From: Antennarius striatus
Taxonomy: Eukaryota > Chordata > Actinopteri > Lophiiformes > Antennariidae
Length of the DNA stretch: 64,000 nt
Assembly (NCBI RefSeq): GCF_040054535.1
Contig: NC_090782.1
Coordinates: 17,476,001-17,540,000 of the forward strand
Direction of reading: 5' to 3'
The notes beneath the pieces were generated by a model. That model ran no database searches and was not told where the DNA came from. It worked only from the letters and a program-made list of their open reading frames with translations. The first letter of the stretch is position 1, and each line of letters opens with the position of its first letter. The translations under genes and the position numbers were made by a program. Shown one piece after another: positions 24,315 to 56,000 of the stretch.

Positions 24315-27054
24315 CTACTGAGGCTCCTGTTTGTTAAAATGTGCCTTCAAATATCAATCAATCAATCATCCATTCCACCAAACAGGAGTAAGAATCATTG
24401 TTACAACAAAGAAATAATCTGACAAACACTTACTTTTTGTGTTATGTGTATAGTTTTATTACTTAAATGTGGTATACATATCTAAAATTTTAATTTATCC
24501 AACAATTTCACTGATGTGGTGCTACAAATAATAAGCCATGTATAAATGCTGTATAAATGCTGAAGCGTGTTGGTTGATGTCACACACATTTACTTTCTCT
24601 CTTTTCTTTTTCAACTCAGCTTTTATGACACAATAAAAGTGTCTTACTTCAGAGCTTTGGATAATCCACTCCATCTTTTGATGGCAAACCTGCACATACG
24701 TCTCTTAAAGGCTAACACAGTATTTCTATATTTGAGACCGTCCCCTGGTGCCACAAAAGCTAATACCAACTGCAAGGTGGGATTTTCCACCATCAGTTGA
24801 CTACTTTCTCAAAATGATTGAACCATTGAGGGTACAAGACACATCCCAACCTGTCTTGATGAATAACAGCCTGACAATACAAATACCTTTTCCAATTCAA
24901 TTGCAGAAGGCAATTGAATTGCGGCTAAACTGCTCTTTAAAATTCCTTCAAAGAAAGAAAACAGCAGAAGAACCACACTACGGTGCACAACATTGTTTTT
25001 CTGCGTTTCATCAAGAGGCACCAAATGTGGGGGCCGTCCAGATCTGGAGGGGAATATCCTCTTAACTCTCAGATCTGTGTTTATTAAACGTCCAGGTTGA
25101 TTTTTCTGCACAACCACAGATGCCACAGTCGGCCATGTTCCAACTGTCTGTCTAGTGATTCTTTTTAAAGCAGTAGCATTATTTTATTTTTAATAGTAGA
25201 AGTGAAGTGATATAGTATATATATTATTTGTATATGTATATTATTATTTGTTTGTTTGTTTGTTTGTTTGACATAATTTCTCTTTCAGATGCTCTTTCTC
25301 TGCACTGTCAGCAAATCTATTCTGTCATTGAACTAAATGTGATGTTATTCACTGTCATATGTATTAACACATTCATCTGAAACCTGACCATATTTGGTGT
25401 ATTTTCAGACACCCCAGAACCTTTGACCTTGCCTAAATGCTAAACTCACTTTTATTTATGACCAATTTGTAGTTTAATTTTCCCAGTTAACACTTGAAGA
25501 GGAGGACATAACGTAGTACATTTTGAGACTGGGGATGAATACAGTACATATGTAGTGCTTGGGACAAAGTGGAGTATTTCCAAACATAATTTGCATTTGG
25601 TTAGTGACTGGTACGATCGTTTTTATCAGTTTAGTTAAGTCAAGAAAATGTCTTAATTTTCTTAACAATATTTTCATGTCAGTTTTTGGACATGTCAACG
25701 GTCTTGCCTTTATACTCACACTCACAATATCATGAGTTTTAAAAAGGCTGCGTTGTATTGGCTCGGATATTTTATTGGCCTGAGTTGATTATTGGTTTTT
25801 GTAATGGATATAGAATTTTCTTGGTAAAATGTCAGGATTTGTTAAAGTCTTGCTTGTGCTGATTTCTCACATGCAAGTGAATTATGTGAAAAATGAATCT
25901 TTTTACAACAAGGACCCAAAAGCATTTCATAGATTTATCATCAGAAAACTGGTTATGCACAAAGGTCGTCCAAAACAGACCAACAGCAACCACATGGCAG
26001 AGCAGGCTTAGAATCTAAATACACATTGACAATCTTGGCAAACTTTAGGTTTAAAAAAAACAATGTGAACAGATATAACAGTCAAAAAAAAAAGACAGAG
26101 GGCAAGGTAACAAACCTCAGCTCAGAGCAGGTGACTAAAACATGGGGAAAGCAAAGGTCAAAATGTCAGAAGTACTTTACCTGACAGAGACTCCACAGAC
26201 ACATTTCAGCCAAAACTGATTTGTTCCATAAATGATGTGTCTATTTAAGAGTTGTCTGTCTAGGTTCTCAGTTCTCAGGTCATGGTTATACAAACCTGTT
26301 TAAAGTCCAGTGGATTGATATAAAAAGCTTTGGATATTTAAGAGTTGCTGTTTCAACAGAGATGACCCGACATCCATGTCGTTGACACTTTGTTGTTTTA
26401 AGTGTTGCTTAGTTAAAACTTTTTCTTTCATTTATGCGTGATCATGTCATACTGGCAGTGTGTGGGATCAAACCAAAATGAGATATAGCAGCGAAGGAAG
26501 GTGTGAGTCAGAGCAACAGTGTGACAGACCGGTGTTTGTTTCTTATTCTTGGACAGCAAGGAAAATGCATGGCATAAAAACTAATCTTGATATTTCAAGA
26601 ATTAAATACCTAGCCAGCACTACAGTATTACATTATTATGATAAAACTACAATGCTAGAGTCTTAGAGTACATTGTACAGTTGTCAGGATCAGTTCATTG
26701 TTGAAAGTCCACTCTGGGAATTTTAGATGTAGAATATTACCAGATTTGTCTGTCATGCTGATAACCGTTTCAGAGTGTGCACAACTTTTATTTAAATATT
26801 TTAATGTAAAACCTCTTTAATTTTTTTACTGTATTGTTTTGTATTTTATTTTATTTTATTTTATAATTACACATCCACATAGTGCTTGTGAGAAGAAATT
26901 AACTTCAGGGAGAAAACATGTTCCTTCCAAATTCTGCCCTCCTGTGATGCATCCTACAATCTGGCCTGGGCTGTAATTGTGTTTCTGAAGTCATCACTAT
27001 ACCAGATCATTATTTACTACATCTCTGTGTGTGGCCTCTACACCACTGAACTCT

Positions 27055-27057
<3 letters not shown>

Positions 27058-27106
<49 letters not shown>
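27058..27106. repeat. (TA)n microsatellite
   Basis: About 48 bp of pure TA, able to form a self-complementary cruciform or hairpin. Confidence 0.97.
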
Positions 27107-27109
<3 letters not shown>

Positions 27110-29094
27110 CTTTGAAATAAAAGGTTTATGCACTGTAACTCCTTTATAAAGATGAACAGCTGCTCTTCCGTGTTAGCATCATAATCAAAAGGATGCTATC
27201 GACCACATTGTCCAACATTATATTTTCCGATAACATTCCGATAGAAATAAAGACAAACTGTACTCAGTCGTCTCTGTGGTTATTGTTCCTGTCAAAACAC
27301 AAGTCGATTCAGACTTTCAGACTGAAAAAAGGATGAACCTTCTGTCAAACTCACTTACAGCTTTTCCTCCAGCCAAGCTCAGAAACAACTGGTTGTGCTC
27401 ATCGTTTGTCTGCAGGTCAGGGGTCACGATTGAACGTTATGTGTACCGTGCTGTGCTGCTGTGTGGAAGATCTACATTCATTCAGATTCCCCACTCAGTG
27501 ACTCTTACTTTACTTTACTTTGTCATCCATCTGCAGTTTTGTGCCCGTTCAGTGAACGATCTGATGCATAGTTTTTGTGGGTTGGAGCGTGGAGGTGACT
27601 CACCCACGGGGGGTTTCTCTAATCAGTTTGTTCCAGTAAGTTCTGATTTTGTTATGCCACATACAAACTCCCATGACCACCACCTCCAGAGCCCACCATG
27701 TCCTTTTAAATCCACCTATTGTCAGTGTGTGTTTGCTTTATCTGGACCAGTTTAACCCTTGGTGTATGCCCTGTCAAACCAGATCTATTGTACAGTCCTT
27801 CTAAGGAGAGCTGTGAGAGCGTTGGACTTATTCCTGCTCCCTCACTCGTGGCTGAAGCGTTAAACTCTTTGTACAGGAAGTTGAGCCTCACCCATCAGCA
27901 CAGAGAGCATCGCCTCTTCCTTGTCAGCTGCAGTGTGATTTTTTTTTTCTTTGGACCACATGAAACACTGAGAGTGTGTTTTATCTGGGTCATGGTTATA
28001 ATATATTCAACTTAGTTCCATGTCATATAGAAGCAGAATAAAACAAAACAAAACAAACAATTTCCTATTCAGCGTTTTAGTTTTATCTGAATTGATAATT
28101 GAAGGCAGACATAACATTAAACTGATATCTCGTTCGTACAGAAGACATTTTGACTTTTAAACCCTTTCATGTTGTGGAGTTTATTCATATTTCCCTTTTG
28201 TAACCTTGTCATATCCTCCTGTAGAGATTTTCTCTCCAGCTACTGATGCTGCAGGAAGACAGCGAACTTTAGCAAGATACAACATTTTCATAGATCTTTA
28301 TATAACATTTGACTTTTCCCAAATATTTAAAAGATGTGGAAATAAATAAGTTTTACAAATGTTTGCAGGGCTTCTGTTCTGTTGGCAACTGGCCCAAAAA
28401 CTGGCATGAGTAATATGACTCACTGTTTTTGACTTACTGTTTTCTTATTTTACTCCCTCCAGCAGGGAGTATCTGTCCGTTTCCAACACAAGTGAGACGC
28501 TCTGGATTTCTGCTTTTGTTTAAGGATTTCAAAAATAACAACATATTATTAAGACAGGTTCTCCAGGTGTTATTGGCATGCCCACATAAAAATGTTCAAA
28601 TACTGGAATCCATAATAAATCATTCTAATAATATTGCAGCTAATGTGAAGGTTGTCAGGCTCAGAAAAAAAAGCCTTTTATTGTTTCTCAAAACATAGAT
28701 TAATAGAAATTTGATTTTGTACTTCACAAGTCAAGTGATTTGTATCAGCTTTACTTAAATGAGCTGCACAAAAGAAGGACTGTGGATAGTTTGGCCTTTC
28801 TTAAATCACATTAGCGAATTAGCTCTTTTTTTTGCAAATGAAGAAAAACCTGAAAGAGGAGGAACAAGCAGCGACAGCTATTTTAACGTACTTGTTGTTT
28901 GGACAAGAGGGAATTATTTTGAGAAGACTAAGTTTTATCTGCTAGATATTGATCTTATTTTTATTACACTTTGAGCTATGCTTATTTTGTGTTTTGCTTT
29001 AAAGATTCATTTTAATGTAATATATAAATGTTTGATGTGGTGTGAGTTGGACCCATTCAATACTGTTAATTGCTGTGGGGCTTCACAGCCATGA

Positions 29095-29215
29095 TGGGTA
29101 ACAGTTAAAACTGTGGTGGGAAATCCTGACCTATGGACTGTTATTCTGTACGGAAGGCTGAGGCTATCTTTGCCACACCATCGGCGCGTCACCCTAACCA
29201 CTCTGCTGCACAGCC
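29095..29215 (-). mobile_element. Possible tRNA-derived SINE, minus orientation
   Basis: Read on the minus strand, the sequence begins like a tRNA head (GCAGCAGAGTGGTTAGGGTG, an A-box-like block). About 60 bp later it has a weak B-box-like block (GGTCAGGATTTCC). The body resembles fish SINE heads but is decayed. Confidence 0.4.
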
Positions 29216-30699
29216 CAGCTGTAAAAATAGATAGGAAAGATCACCTCAGATATGCACAACCATACACACACATGTAAGCTGTAAACTAAGACGCATTCAG
29301 GTGTTATATGTGGTATTTGTGGGGACCAACGCTCTTATTCCCCTCTTCATCGGGAAGAAAAATGACACCAAGAGATATGAAACCACAAATAGTGCTTTTA
29401 AATGACACTGAGTGAAGCTATAAATTCAGTTTGCATTTTTTGGCCAGACGTGATGTTGTTGTTTATCCTCTCTGACCTTCATCTGATGTTTATTAAACTG
29501 TAGTTGACGCTTGTCTCCACCAGGTGGCAGTACATTCGTAAAGAAGGTAGGATGGTTAACCCCAAGGCCTTAAATAAATAAAATATGGCTTGCTAGACAA
29601 GTGTTTTGCCTGTAAAATGAATGAGAATATGTTTGAATATAATTAAATATTACAATTATATCAAGTAATAGATTAGTACGTATTTTTTTAGAGGTTTAAA
29701 AAAAGGAATACCTGCTTATTTCAAGAATCATTATGAATGAGAAGTCACTATCAGATCTAAAATAATTCATTGTGTTCTAAAAGTGTTTATTGATTTAGCA
29801 TTGGGGAGCCAAGGCTCAAACTATTCTACTGTTAAATCCGCAAGTATGACCTGAAATAAGGTCATTTTAGGTTATTACATTTGTTCATTTATTCTAAAAA
29901 CACTATTAATTGTGTCACAGGCATCCATTAATTTATTCTTTCAGCCACTGTAGGAAATAAATAAACAAAAAAAAATACAATGTGTTTAATGTTACACACA
30001 AACCTAATCACTCTGAATTTGATATCAGCATCATGTCGGTACAAGGCATCAATTTTTACTTGCAATATACATAGGAGCCATAAAATAGTCAAAAATCAAG
30101 GCCTGTTTAATCAATACTATAAAGGTTAACAGACTACACTCTTTTGTGTCATATTTGATTTCTATTTAAAATATTATAGTAATGTATAAATAGAGGGAGA
30201 GTTCTTGAACAAGAATTAGAGTTCACTAGTGATGAATTGCCCCTCTGAAGGCAAATATTCAGGGCTTTCAAATATGTGTAAACCAATACCCCTGCTGTTA
30301 AATGCCAAAGAATTCACATTACCCTGCTATTGTTAAGGCTCCCTGGGACAAGGAAGATATCTGGGTTACTTTAAAATAAAATGTTCAGTCAACTCGAATG
30401 TCGGGAATCTATGTGGTTGTGCAATTCAGAAGAGGACTTTTGTGAATTTCTTACTAGAAAATGCAGTGATTTGACATTCTGATGCCCCACTGGCCATGTT
30501 GCCCCTCCTTCATTCCCTTTCCTCTCCTCAGGTAAGGCGCACAGGGAGTATCATCCATTATACTGGAGCTCTCACCTGGGAGTGACGGGAAGGTGGAACC
30601 TGGAAGGTGTTACAGAAAAATGAACAGAAGCAAACAAAGGAGGGGATGTGAGAAACAGGTTACGAGAACCAGCCGGAGAATTAATATTAAAAAAAATGT

Positions 30700-30794
30700 G
30701 TAACCCGGTAGGTCATCATGATTAATAACTCAGATATCTCAGGTGGTGACAGGTATTCTACAGTGCTCGAGCACAGCGCTGGCAAATAATGCAG
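30700..30794 (+). other. Possible non-coding first exon region of atp8b3
   Basis: A near-perfect donor (GCAG/GTAAGA) ends at 30794, about 550 bp before the acceptor of the first coding exon (31348). It could be the 5' UTR exon. The exon start is not defined by anything I can see, so the left limit is arbitrary. Confidence 0.25.
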
Positions 30795-31371
30795 GTAAGA
30801 GAACGTTTAAATTGTGTTGTTTATCTGGAGCATTAACAACAAAGTTAGAATTTACAGCTTTATGTGATAAATGAATAGTCTAAGCAGAACATTCATTCAT
30901 ATTTGTCCTATGTTTATTGAAAATTGCAACGCTGGTGCAAATTATTTAGGAAGACAAAACGCAATTCTTGTTCTAATTAATTTGTAAATTAATCCTGCAG
31001 AATTGGTGCAGACGGTGGAATGTGAACCCTCTCTAACCAGGACTCTTCCACAAGAGTTTGTATATTTTTCATTACACCTTCACATGGAAACAAAGCTAGA
31101 TTTGCCTTGAACTGGAATCGGCAAAATTCTGTTTATGTAATCTATTGGTTAACGGTTGATGGATGTTGTTTGTAGAGCTACAACAGGCAATGAAATCTCT
31201 TATTTTTTTCATCTACAGTGGTGATTTATTATATTTTGTCTGCTGTGCTGTAGGCATGGTAACACAGTGTAATGAGTTACAAGACAGATAAATGAATCTC
31301 AGAGGGGGACCTAAGCAGCTGTCTCACACTGTCCTCTCTTCTGTGTAGCATAACAGCGGTCTCCAAACGTC

Positions 31372-48925
<17,554 letters not shown>

Positions 48926-49275
48926 CTGGGAAATAAAACAGTATATCTTTCCTCCAAAGTTGAATCGAAAAAATGGTTAATTTTATGTTCTTTTGTTCGC
49001 AGAGTGTCTGAAAGCCTATTCGCTCTGCGCTAGTATTTACGAGATGCGCTTGAACGATTCTACATAGAGTCTGTCCTCACCTTTTGAAGGGCTACTATTT
49101 TCCATTAAATTAACTAAATATGTACAAAATGTGTTCTATATGTGTTGTTTAATGTTTTAAATAGACTCTCATAAATGTCTGATGCCTGCTGTTCAGGAGC
49201 TTTGTGGGAGAAATCTGTTTTTCAGAGTTAGGAACACAGAGGAAGATAAAACCACACTCAATAAACCAACAGCCC
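48926..49275 (+). other. atp8b3 3' UTR (probable)
   Basis: Non-coding sequence after the stop. AATAAA occurs about 10 nt after the stop and again at 49260-49265. The second signal would give a UTR of about 350 nt and abuts the oppositely oriented onecut3 signals. Confidence 0.5.
49260..49265 (+). terminator. Candidate atp8b3 poly(A) signal
   Basis: AATAAA on the plus strand, only 14 nt from the first minus-strand AATAAA. Confidence 0.45.
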
Positions 49276-49278
49276 AAC

Positions 49279-49312
49279 TTTATTTTACAATTGTTTTATT
49301 CGTTAATTTATT
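49279..49312 (-). terminator. Candidate onecut3 poly(A) signals
   Basis: Three TTTATT hexamers at 49279, 49295 and 49307 read as AATAAA on the minus strand. They would end an onecut3 3' UTR of about 7 kb. Other minus-strand AATAAA hexamers within 49.3-56.2 kb could give shorter forms. Confidence 0.4.
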
Positions 49313-49754
49313 TCAAAACACGCAATTTTACCCATATTATCCTTTTAAGTTTTTATTTTTCTGTAACAGTTATTACTCAGATTTTTTTCCTTCTCAAAAG
49401 TCTCAACTAGTGTGAAACTAAAAGTCCTCCACAGGCTCTCCGGCTTCTGCAGTGGGAGGAGGGAATAGAGGCTTTCTGATCAGACGTCATGAGTGAGGTT
49501 CATCCCTTGTTTCTGTGTGGGTGTGTTTGTGTGTAGGACTTTACGCCCGGTTGGTTATACGTCTATGTGTGTATGCTTAAGTGCAATAGGTGGAATGTCC
49601 ACACGGTCGTTGAATCACAGGACCCGTAGAGCAGCCCTGAGAGCTGAACATTCTCTTCTAGGTTTGGTAGCCAGATTGTCATACCTCTGATTTCAAAGTT
49701 GGTTCCAGCAAACACCCTCAAATGGCAGACTCACCCTTTCCAGCATGTGCCTGT

Positions 49755-49758
<4 letters not shown>

Positions 49759-49799
<41 letters not shown>

Positions 49800-49822
49800 T
49801 GTGTGTGCTTGTGTGTGTTTGT
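49759..49822. repeat. (TG)n microsatellite, imperfect
   Basis: Pure TG for about 40 bp, then interrupted TG-rich units. Confidence 0.93.
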
Positions 49823-52800
49823 GTGTCCATCTGTCTGTACGAGTGCAATATAAGCCACCATCTCCAGACTACTTTGTAAACTTAAGTTAATACAATGTAA
49901 GCGTCTTTGTATTGATTGTGGCCCTTCCTTGGCGCTGGGGACAAAGACAGTCAGACATTATACTATAATGGAGCCATGCGTGGGGAGGGTCTGCTTGCAA
50001 ACACCAACATGGACTCCACTGCGATGTCGATGGCAGTTTGGGGCAGCTGTATGACATCAGTCTCGAGAAGCATGGGGCGCTGTAGTGCTCTTCTCTCCCC
50101 AGCCACTCTCTACTGTACCCTGAGTGACTGGGGTGTTACCCGGCCCGCTTCTGGGGTCAGGGAATGAGGGTGGAAGGGGGGGTGGGAAAGGTCATGGAAA
50201 TGCGAGGGAGGGTGTTTAAATGTCATGGGGAGGGAGGGGCTGTTGAGGGTTGTACACTCTGACCCAGCAGCAACGATTAAGATTGGGGGGGTCAGGTGTT
50301 TGCATAGTTCTTTGTGCAAAAGCCACCAACCGGAGCCATTTTTATTCCTCGCGGTTGGTTACATCATCATTAGATTAGCAGGAATTGTTGTGGGTGATGA
50401 GAAAAATGGTCTTTGCACCACAGTTTTGTACCCCTGCAGTGCACTACATTTGTGGCAGTAGAAATGCAGGAGGGTGGGTTTTTAAATGACTTTTGGTTTG
50501 GAGCGTTTGGAGTGTAACTGAGTCATTTCAAGGTCAAGCTTATCAGCTACAGTGGTAGCAGCAGGTTAGGCCCTGATGGGATGGGAGATTTTGGAGTTAT
50601 GACAGTGGAGGGCTGGTGGGGCAGTCGTTTGGCAGTCGGGCACTACAGCTAGTCGCAAATCAGAGAGCCTCTTTTCCCTTGTTTTTGTTCTTCCATCATC
50701 CCCTTCATCCTCCCCACTGGCCTGCCCTCTCTCTACCTTTTTTCTTGTTTTGAAACTGATTGTCTTCTACCATCACAAAGACACTTGGTTCTGATTGATT
50801 AACAGGTAACAGAAGAGGGAGAGCACAGTGTGACTGGGGGTGTCTACATCAGTCCCATTGGCAACCTTCAATCCCATAGTGAAATGACACACCTGTACTG
50901 TTTGACAGTAAATGCTGACGACATTTCGGGGTTTGGAACATCAGTTGCCAAATGGTTCTGCAATTGGTTGGTCGGTCAGTCAGTAATAAGTGGTTTCAAA
51001 TTTTAGCATGACAAGTATTGCAACCCATAGTAAAGGAACGTAAAAGAAGAGAAAGAAAAACACTTTGTCTACATAGGTACAAATAACCACACATACACAA
51101 TTTGATGAAAAGCATGTAGACAGACATACAGGTATATTCAAGGTCACTCAGGCCTGTGTGTGTCCCTCTGATTAACTCCAAGTAAACAGCCCGTCTTTGG
51201 AAAAGCAAGACACACATTTCAGGACCCGAATGTGGACCACAAGCTGAGGAATGAAGATTGAATGGTATTGATTGGGAGGAGAGGAGTTTGACCTCCCCCA
51301 GCACACACTGCCCCCTACTGTCTGGATTTATATACATCAACGAAACAAAGGGAAAGGGGAAGGGTTGCAACAACACATGCACACAACCAGTGAATCCAAC
51401 AGTGACGGAAATTCTAAAAACAAGGACCCTTCCAATGCCTAAAACCCAAATCCTCCCACGCCCCAAGTTTTTTTTTTTTTTAAATAATGAAAATTTCCCC
51501 GCCCTTCTCCACCCCACTCCCAAGTCTTTCCTTCCTCCTCCTCTCCCCCACAAAATCACAGGTCATTCCTGTTGGTTTCTATACAGTTATACAATATCCA
51601 TGCACAAAAGAAAAAAGCGCACCTTCTTTTCAATAGGAGGTGCTGGTCTTTAATATTCTAAGAACATCAGGAGCACTTGAACACACCCAGGAACCTTCAA
51701 AGTAACTGTGAAATTGTTTTTTCAGAGAAAAGACAACGTAAAGGCAGAAGAAAGTTAACAATGAGAAAAAACTATCATTCCTCCCTTGGTTTAACATCAA
51801 ATTTTTTGGGTTAAAATTCAGCCCAAATTATATTTTTGTGATTTCTCTCTCTTTTTTTGTTTGTTTTGTTTTCATCCTTTAAATATACCCGCCATGGAGA
51901 GAGCCTCGAACTACAAATCCAAAGTGAGCAGCCCTCACTCCTCTCTCATGTCTCGCCTTCTCTTCTGTCTCTTCTTTTCTCATATGCCCCTCCACAGAAA
52001 CATTCACAATGTCTTTTCCTTTGTGAGAACAGTAAGTACATGCCGTAGCAAAAACAAACAAGAGAACGTACAAGAAAAATGAGCAAACAAATAAAAGGAA
52101 TTTAACAGTATAAAGCTTCAAGTCACAAGTTCCAAAACTAACTATCATAGTATCATAGTTTCATAATCATTGTTATCATTAGCAGTATTATTTTCAGTCT
52201 AAATTACATAAAGTTTACATGAAAGGTTTTTGAGGTATTTCAGAATTAATTGTCAACACACGCCTACCAGGTCTTAGCACTAGCCAGGGGGAGAGGTCGA
52301 CTGGACAAACAAGGTGAAGGGAGGAGAGGATTTGTCTCTAAACTGTCAGAGTCTTCCATACTTTTCCAGTGCAGCCTCTGTGCTGCACGGAGTGGAGAGA
52401 GAGAGAGAGAGACATAGTGGCGAGATTTTACAACTACAGCCCTCCGAGCGCTTCGAGCCTCAGCCTTTCTAACCCCCTCTTTCACTGTTACACAAAAATA
52501 TCTCTGATGTGAGGGAGGTAAAATGGCTGAGAGTCTAAGCACACCAGGCAGAGAAATAAATACACACATAATGGCTATGAGCTGCTATGATATCAGTGAT
52601 ATAGTAACAAAGACTGACAAAGTAAGGAATAACATGTAATTTTGTTTCAAATAAATAGTGTATAGAAAATGCTTTATAGACTTTCTACATGATAAAGTGC
52701 TTGTATTCTAGTGTATCAAGATGGCAAGTCAATATGGGAGAAAATGCTGACACAGCCTCCACTCTGTGTCCCTCTCTTCTCCCCCCCCCCTTTCTGTCCA

Positions 52801-52878
52801 TCCAATTATGGATGCATTGTCTGGAAGTGTGTGAATGTTGAAATGGGTTTGCAGCTATATGTATGCACCTGCACAGCC

Positions 52879-53011
<133 letters not shown>

Positions 53012-56000
53012 CCAGTGCAGTCCCACCCGTGGTTGAAGGGAAAAGGCACTCAACTCTGTCTGCAAGGCGGCCACCTCCTCCTATGTGGCACAATGCAGTC
53101 CGACTGCGCTGTCAGAATGAATATATGTGTGTGTAATTTTGTCAGTCTGTCTGTAATGGGTCTGGACAAAAAAGGGGGGTATTTCATTTTATTTTTAATT
53201 GGTGGGGTGGTATGGGTGGGGATGGGTTGGGGGGGTTGTTGTGTGTCCCCCTAGGCAGTTTGGGACCGGTAGGCTGCAGTATCTTTGGTATTAGTGGCGG
53301 TTTCACAAACCACTCAGCCTAGTGAGGTAGCCATATTGGTTCTCACTATAAACAATTGTCATTTTATCACCCCTAATATCTAGAGCTGAATCTAGCTATT
53401 TATCTATGCTCACTTAACTCTATACCACAAATCAATTTGAGCTCATCATCCTTTGGCGACGTTAACTCACTGCTTACAGCAACGTGAAGTTAGTCAGCAC
53501 CTCTCAATCAGCTCCTCCACAATGACTATCTTATCTAATCTGCACCACTAATCTGACTACATTGTTGAAAATGCTACAGTTGCATCTTAAGACCATTCAG
53601 ATAACCATTGAGTCCAAAGCTGTACCACACCTCCCAGTCTCCAATAAAACACATGGAATCAGCCAGGACGTTTAGAGGTCATGTTTTGTCCCCCTTCCGT
53701 TTTACCCCATTCTTGGAGCTCATCTTAAAGAGGGCTGAGAGTGCCACACGGTTCTTTCTGACATGAAATTCCAAAAGAGAGAGAGAGATGTCCTTTGTTT
53801 GTTCTTCTCTTTGGCGGCTCCCAGTTTTTTCTTTCTCACGGTAAATGTCTCGTCCGAGTCTATATTCACACAGAATGTAAAAAGAAAAAAAGAAAAGAAA
53901 ACATCCTATATTGGCCTTGGTCCTTGCATCCTTCTTTTTTTCCTTTTACAAGTCCTTCCTTTTTGTTTTTGATTTATCAACAAGGTGCCTTACTTATGCA
54001 CAACAGAGCACAATAGTAACAAGAAATAGAAACTTTGTGTCTATGGTACTAATTAAATACCCGCATCAATATATAGAGGAAGAGAGAAAGACAGGGGGCA
54101 ATGGGGTTAGAGGGATAGAGGAGGTAGGGAACCAAAGATAGAATGAAAGATTTTTCTTCTGCTCCAGAACGTGTCCAGCTACATGTTGGAGACATTTATT
54201 TTGTATTTGTAACAAATGCTGTAAGTACGGTATTTTTGTTTTTTTTGAGGTTTGTTTTTGTATGCCTTAAAATCTGATTTTTTATTCATGTTTTAGTATA
54301 AAAGTATATTTAATTCAGTTAAAAGCTGATTGTTGAATGCTTTAGTATACACTGCCCCTTGCCAATGGAGTGCACTGTAGTTGTGTGTGAACCGTAGTAC
54401 CATATTCTTTGATTTGCATTAAGGCAGTAAACATTGGCACAAATTATTGTAGCATTTGAACGCTAAGTGTGGTGGTTAGCTTTGGGTTAGCTACTGAGAG
54501 ATCCTGTGTGGGAATAACCAGAAGATTTGGTTCACATCACACCTGTTGAAAGGAGTTTTTTTTTTTTGTTTGCAAACAGATGGAATGGAAAAATATGTTA
54601 ACAAAATATAAAGCCTCCCGGAAAAAAGGAAGAGAAAAAAAAAGAAGGAATACTACATTTCCATCCTTCTTTAACTGTGTCTGTCTCACCAAGCCTTTCT
54701 GTTACTTTTTACTCTGTTGTACTTCTCTATCTGTGTAATTCATGTATTTGCATTTTATGGATTTTTTTTTGTTGTTGAAAGATTTGGATTGGTAAATAAA
54801 TCCCTGCCTTTGCTAAACCCCTGCGTTTTCAGCATTCACTATAACCATCCCCCTCCTCCGGCTTCACCAGTGCTGGTTGGATGAGGAACAACAATAGGAT
54901 AATGGCTAGCTATCGATCTGCCTTCAAAGAGCTGTGAGGGCCTGAACATGTTGTGCCATGACTTCTCCTCCGCATCTAGTGGCTGTCCCCTTCCTCTCCT
55001 CCTCTCTGAGCCCCATTGCTCTGCTGTGTACTGGTCTCCACTCTCAACAGCAGGGGGCACTGCTGTTCTGCCAGCTCAGACAGGACTGGGGAGGGAGAGG
55101 TTTGCTGCTGCTGATGTCATGAGGCCTTTGTGTCCCCATCTCCAGTGGGTTCCATGTGCTCCTCTTACATTCTGCTTTTCATATGCAGCTGTAATGTAGT
55201 TGGCTGGATGCCCTCGTGTGTTGTTGTCACTTGGTTCTCAGTTATCGATCAGAGAAAAAGCTCCCAGCAGAACAAAAGAGCATGTCCAGACATCGTACCC
55301 GCCTCTGCTGTTGGTCAGAGAAACACAGACTGTAGGCTCAGAGCTCAGAGCAACAATGACACGTCTCCCTACAGGCCTCCAACATCTGTGCAAAAAATAT
55401 AGACCTGGGCCTGGAAGACCTGAGTATCTACTGCTGAGCGTCTTGAGTTTCACCTTCAGGATGGGTCAAGGCCCTGCTCTCTCTGTCTGCGTCCATCGAT
55501 TCATTTTTCAATTCATTAGTTTGCCGTATGATCAGGCTGAGCTGCTCTCTGAAATGGCTGGCCAACAGGGAATACCTTTGGCCAAGGAATGAAGGAGACT
55601 ACAGGAGGAGGGGGAGGTAGAGGCGGAGAGTGGAAAGCCTTGTTGTTTATTTCATAGGCTGCGTTGTTTTCTTTATGACTCCTTCTGTGTGCAGGATGGG
55701 GCTTCGGTAATAAGGCTGTGTGCTGTTCTGTTATCAGATTTATTGCAGTTCTTTTCGCCCTTGTTGCTTCCGTGTGCCGGCGTAGAGGAGGTGAGCGAGA
55801 GACTCGAGAGGCAACACAAAGGAGGTGAGTTTGGGAGACAAAAGCAGAATCAGTGGCTACTTGGTTGGTGCAGGAGGGCCAGCGTCTACGTCTGGTACCG
55901 TCCAACAAAAACATCAAATCTTTGGTGTCTCTTTACTTTTGTCAGATGCCATAAAAATGATTTTGTTTTAAAAAAGACAGAATCAATGATTGTCCTTGTG

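Larger units (their letters stand above)
23800..31340. other. Intergenic region nfil3-like gene 2 / atp8b3
   Basis: No intact gene was recognised in this 7.5 kb. It holds a dead Tc1-like transposase, a SINE-like piece near 29.1 kb, a (TA)n array, and near 30.5-30.8 kb a stretch that may contain a non-coding first exon of atp8b3. Open frames such as 27276-27755 have no recognisable domain or coding bias. Confidence 0.55.

Noticed and set aside
24748..25065. 105-codon open frame in the nfil3-like/atp8b3 intergenic region
   Set aside because: No family resemblance, and a similar-length frame exists on the opposite strand.
27276..27755. 159-codon open frame
   Set aside because: No recognisable domain, no sensible splice context and composition like flanking non-coding DNA.
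50996..51559. 187-codon minus-strand open frame in the putative onecut3 3' UTR
   Set aside because: It is low-complexity Gly/Arg/Lys then hydrophobic, with no domain. It also starts in a T-run and G-rich tract, consistent with chance.
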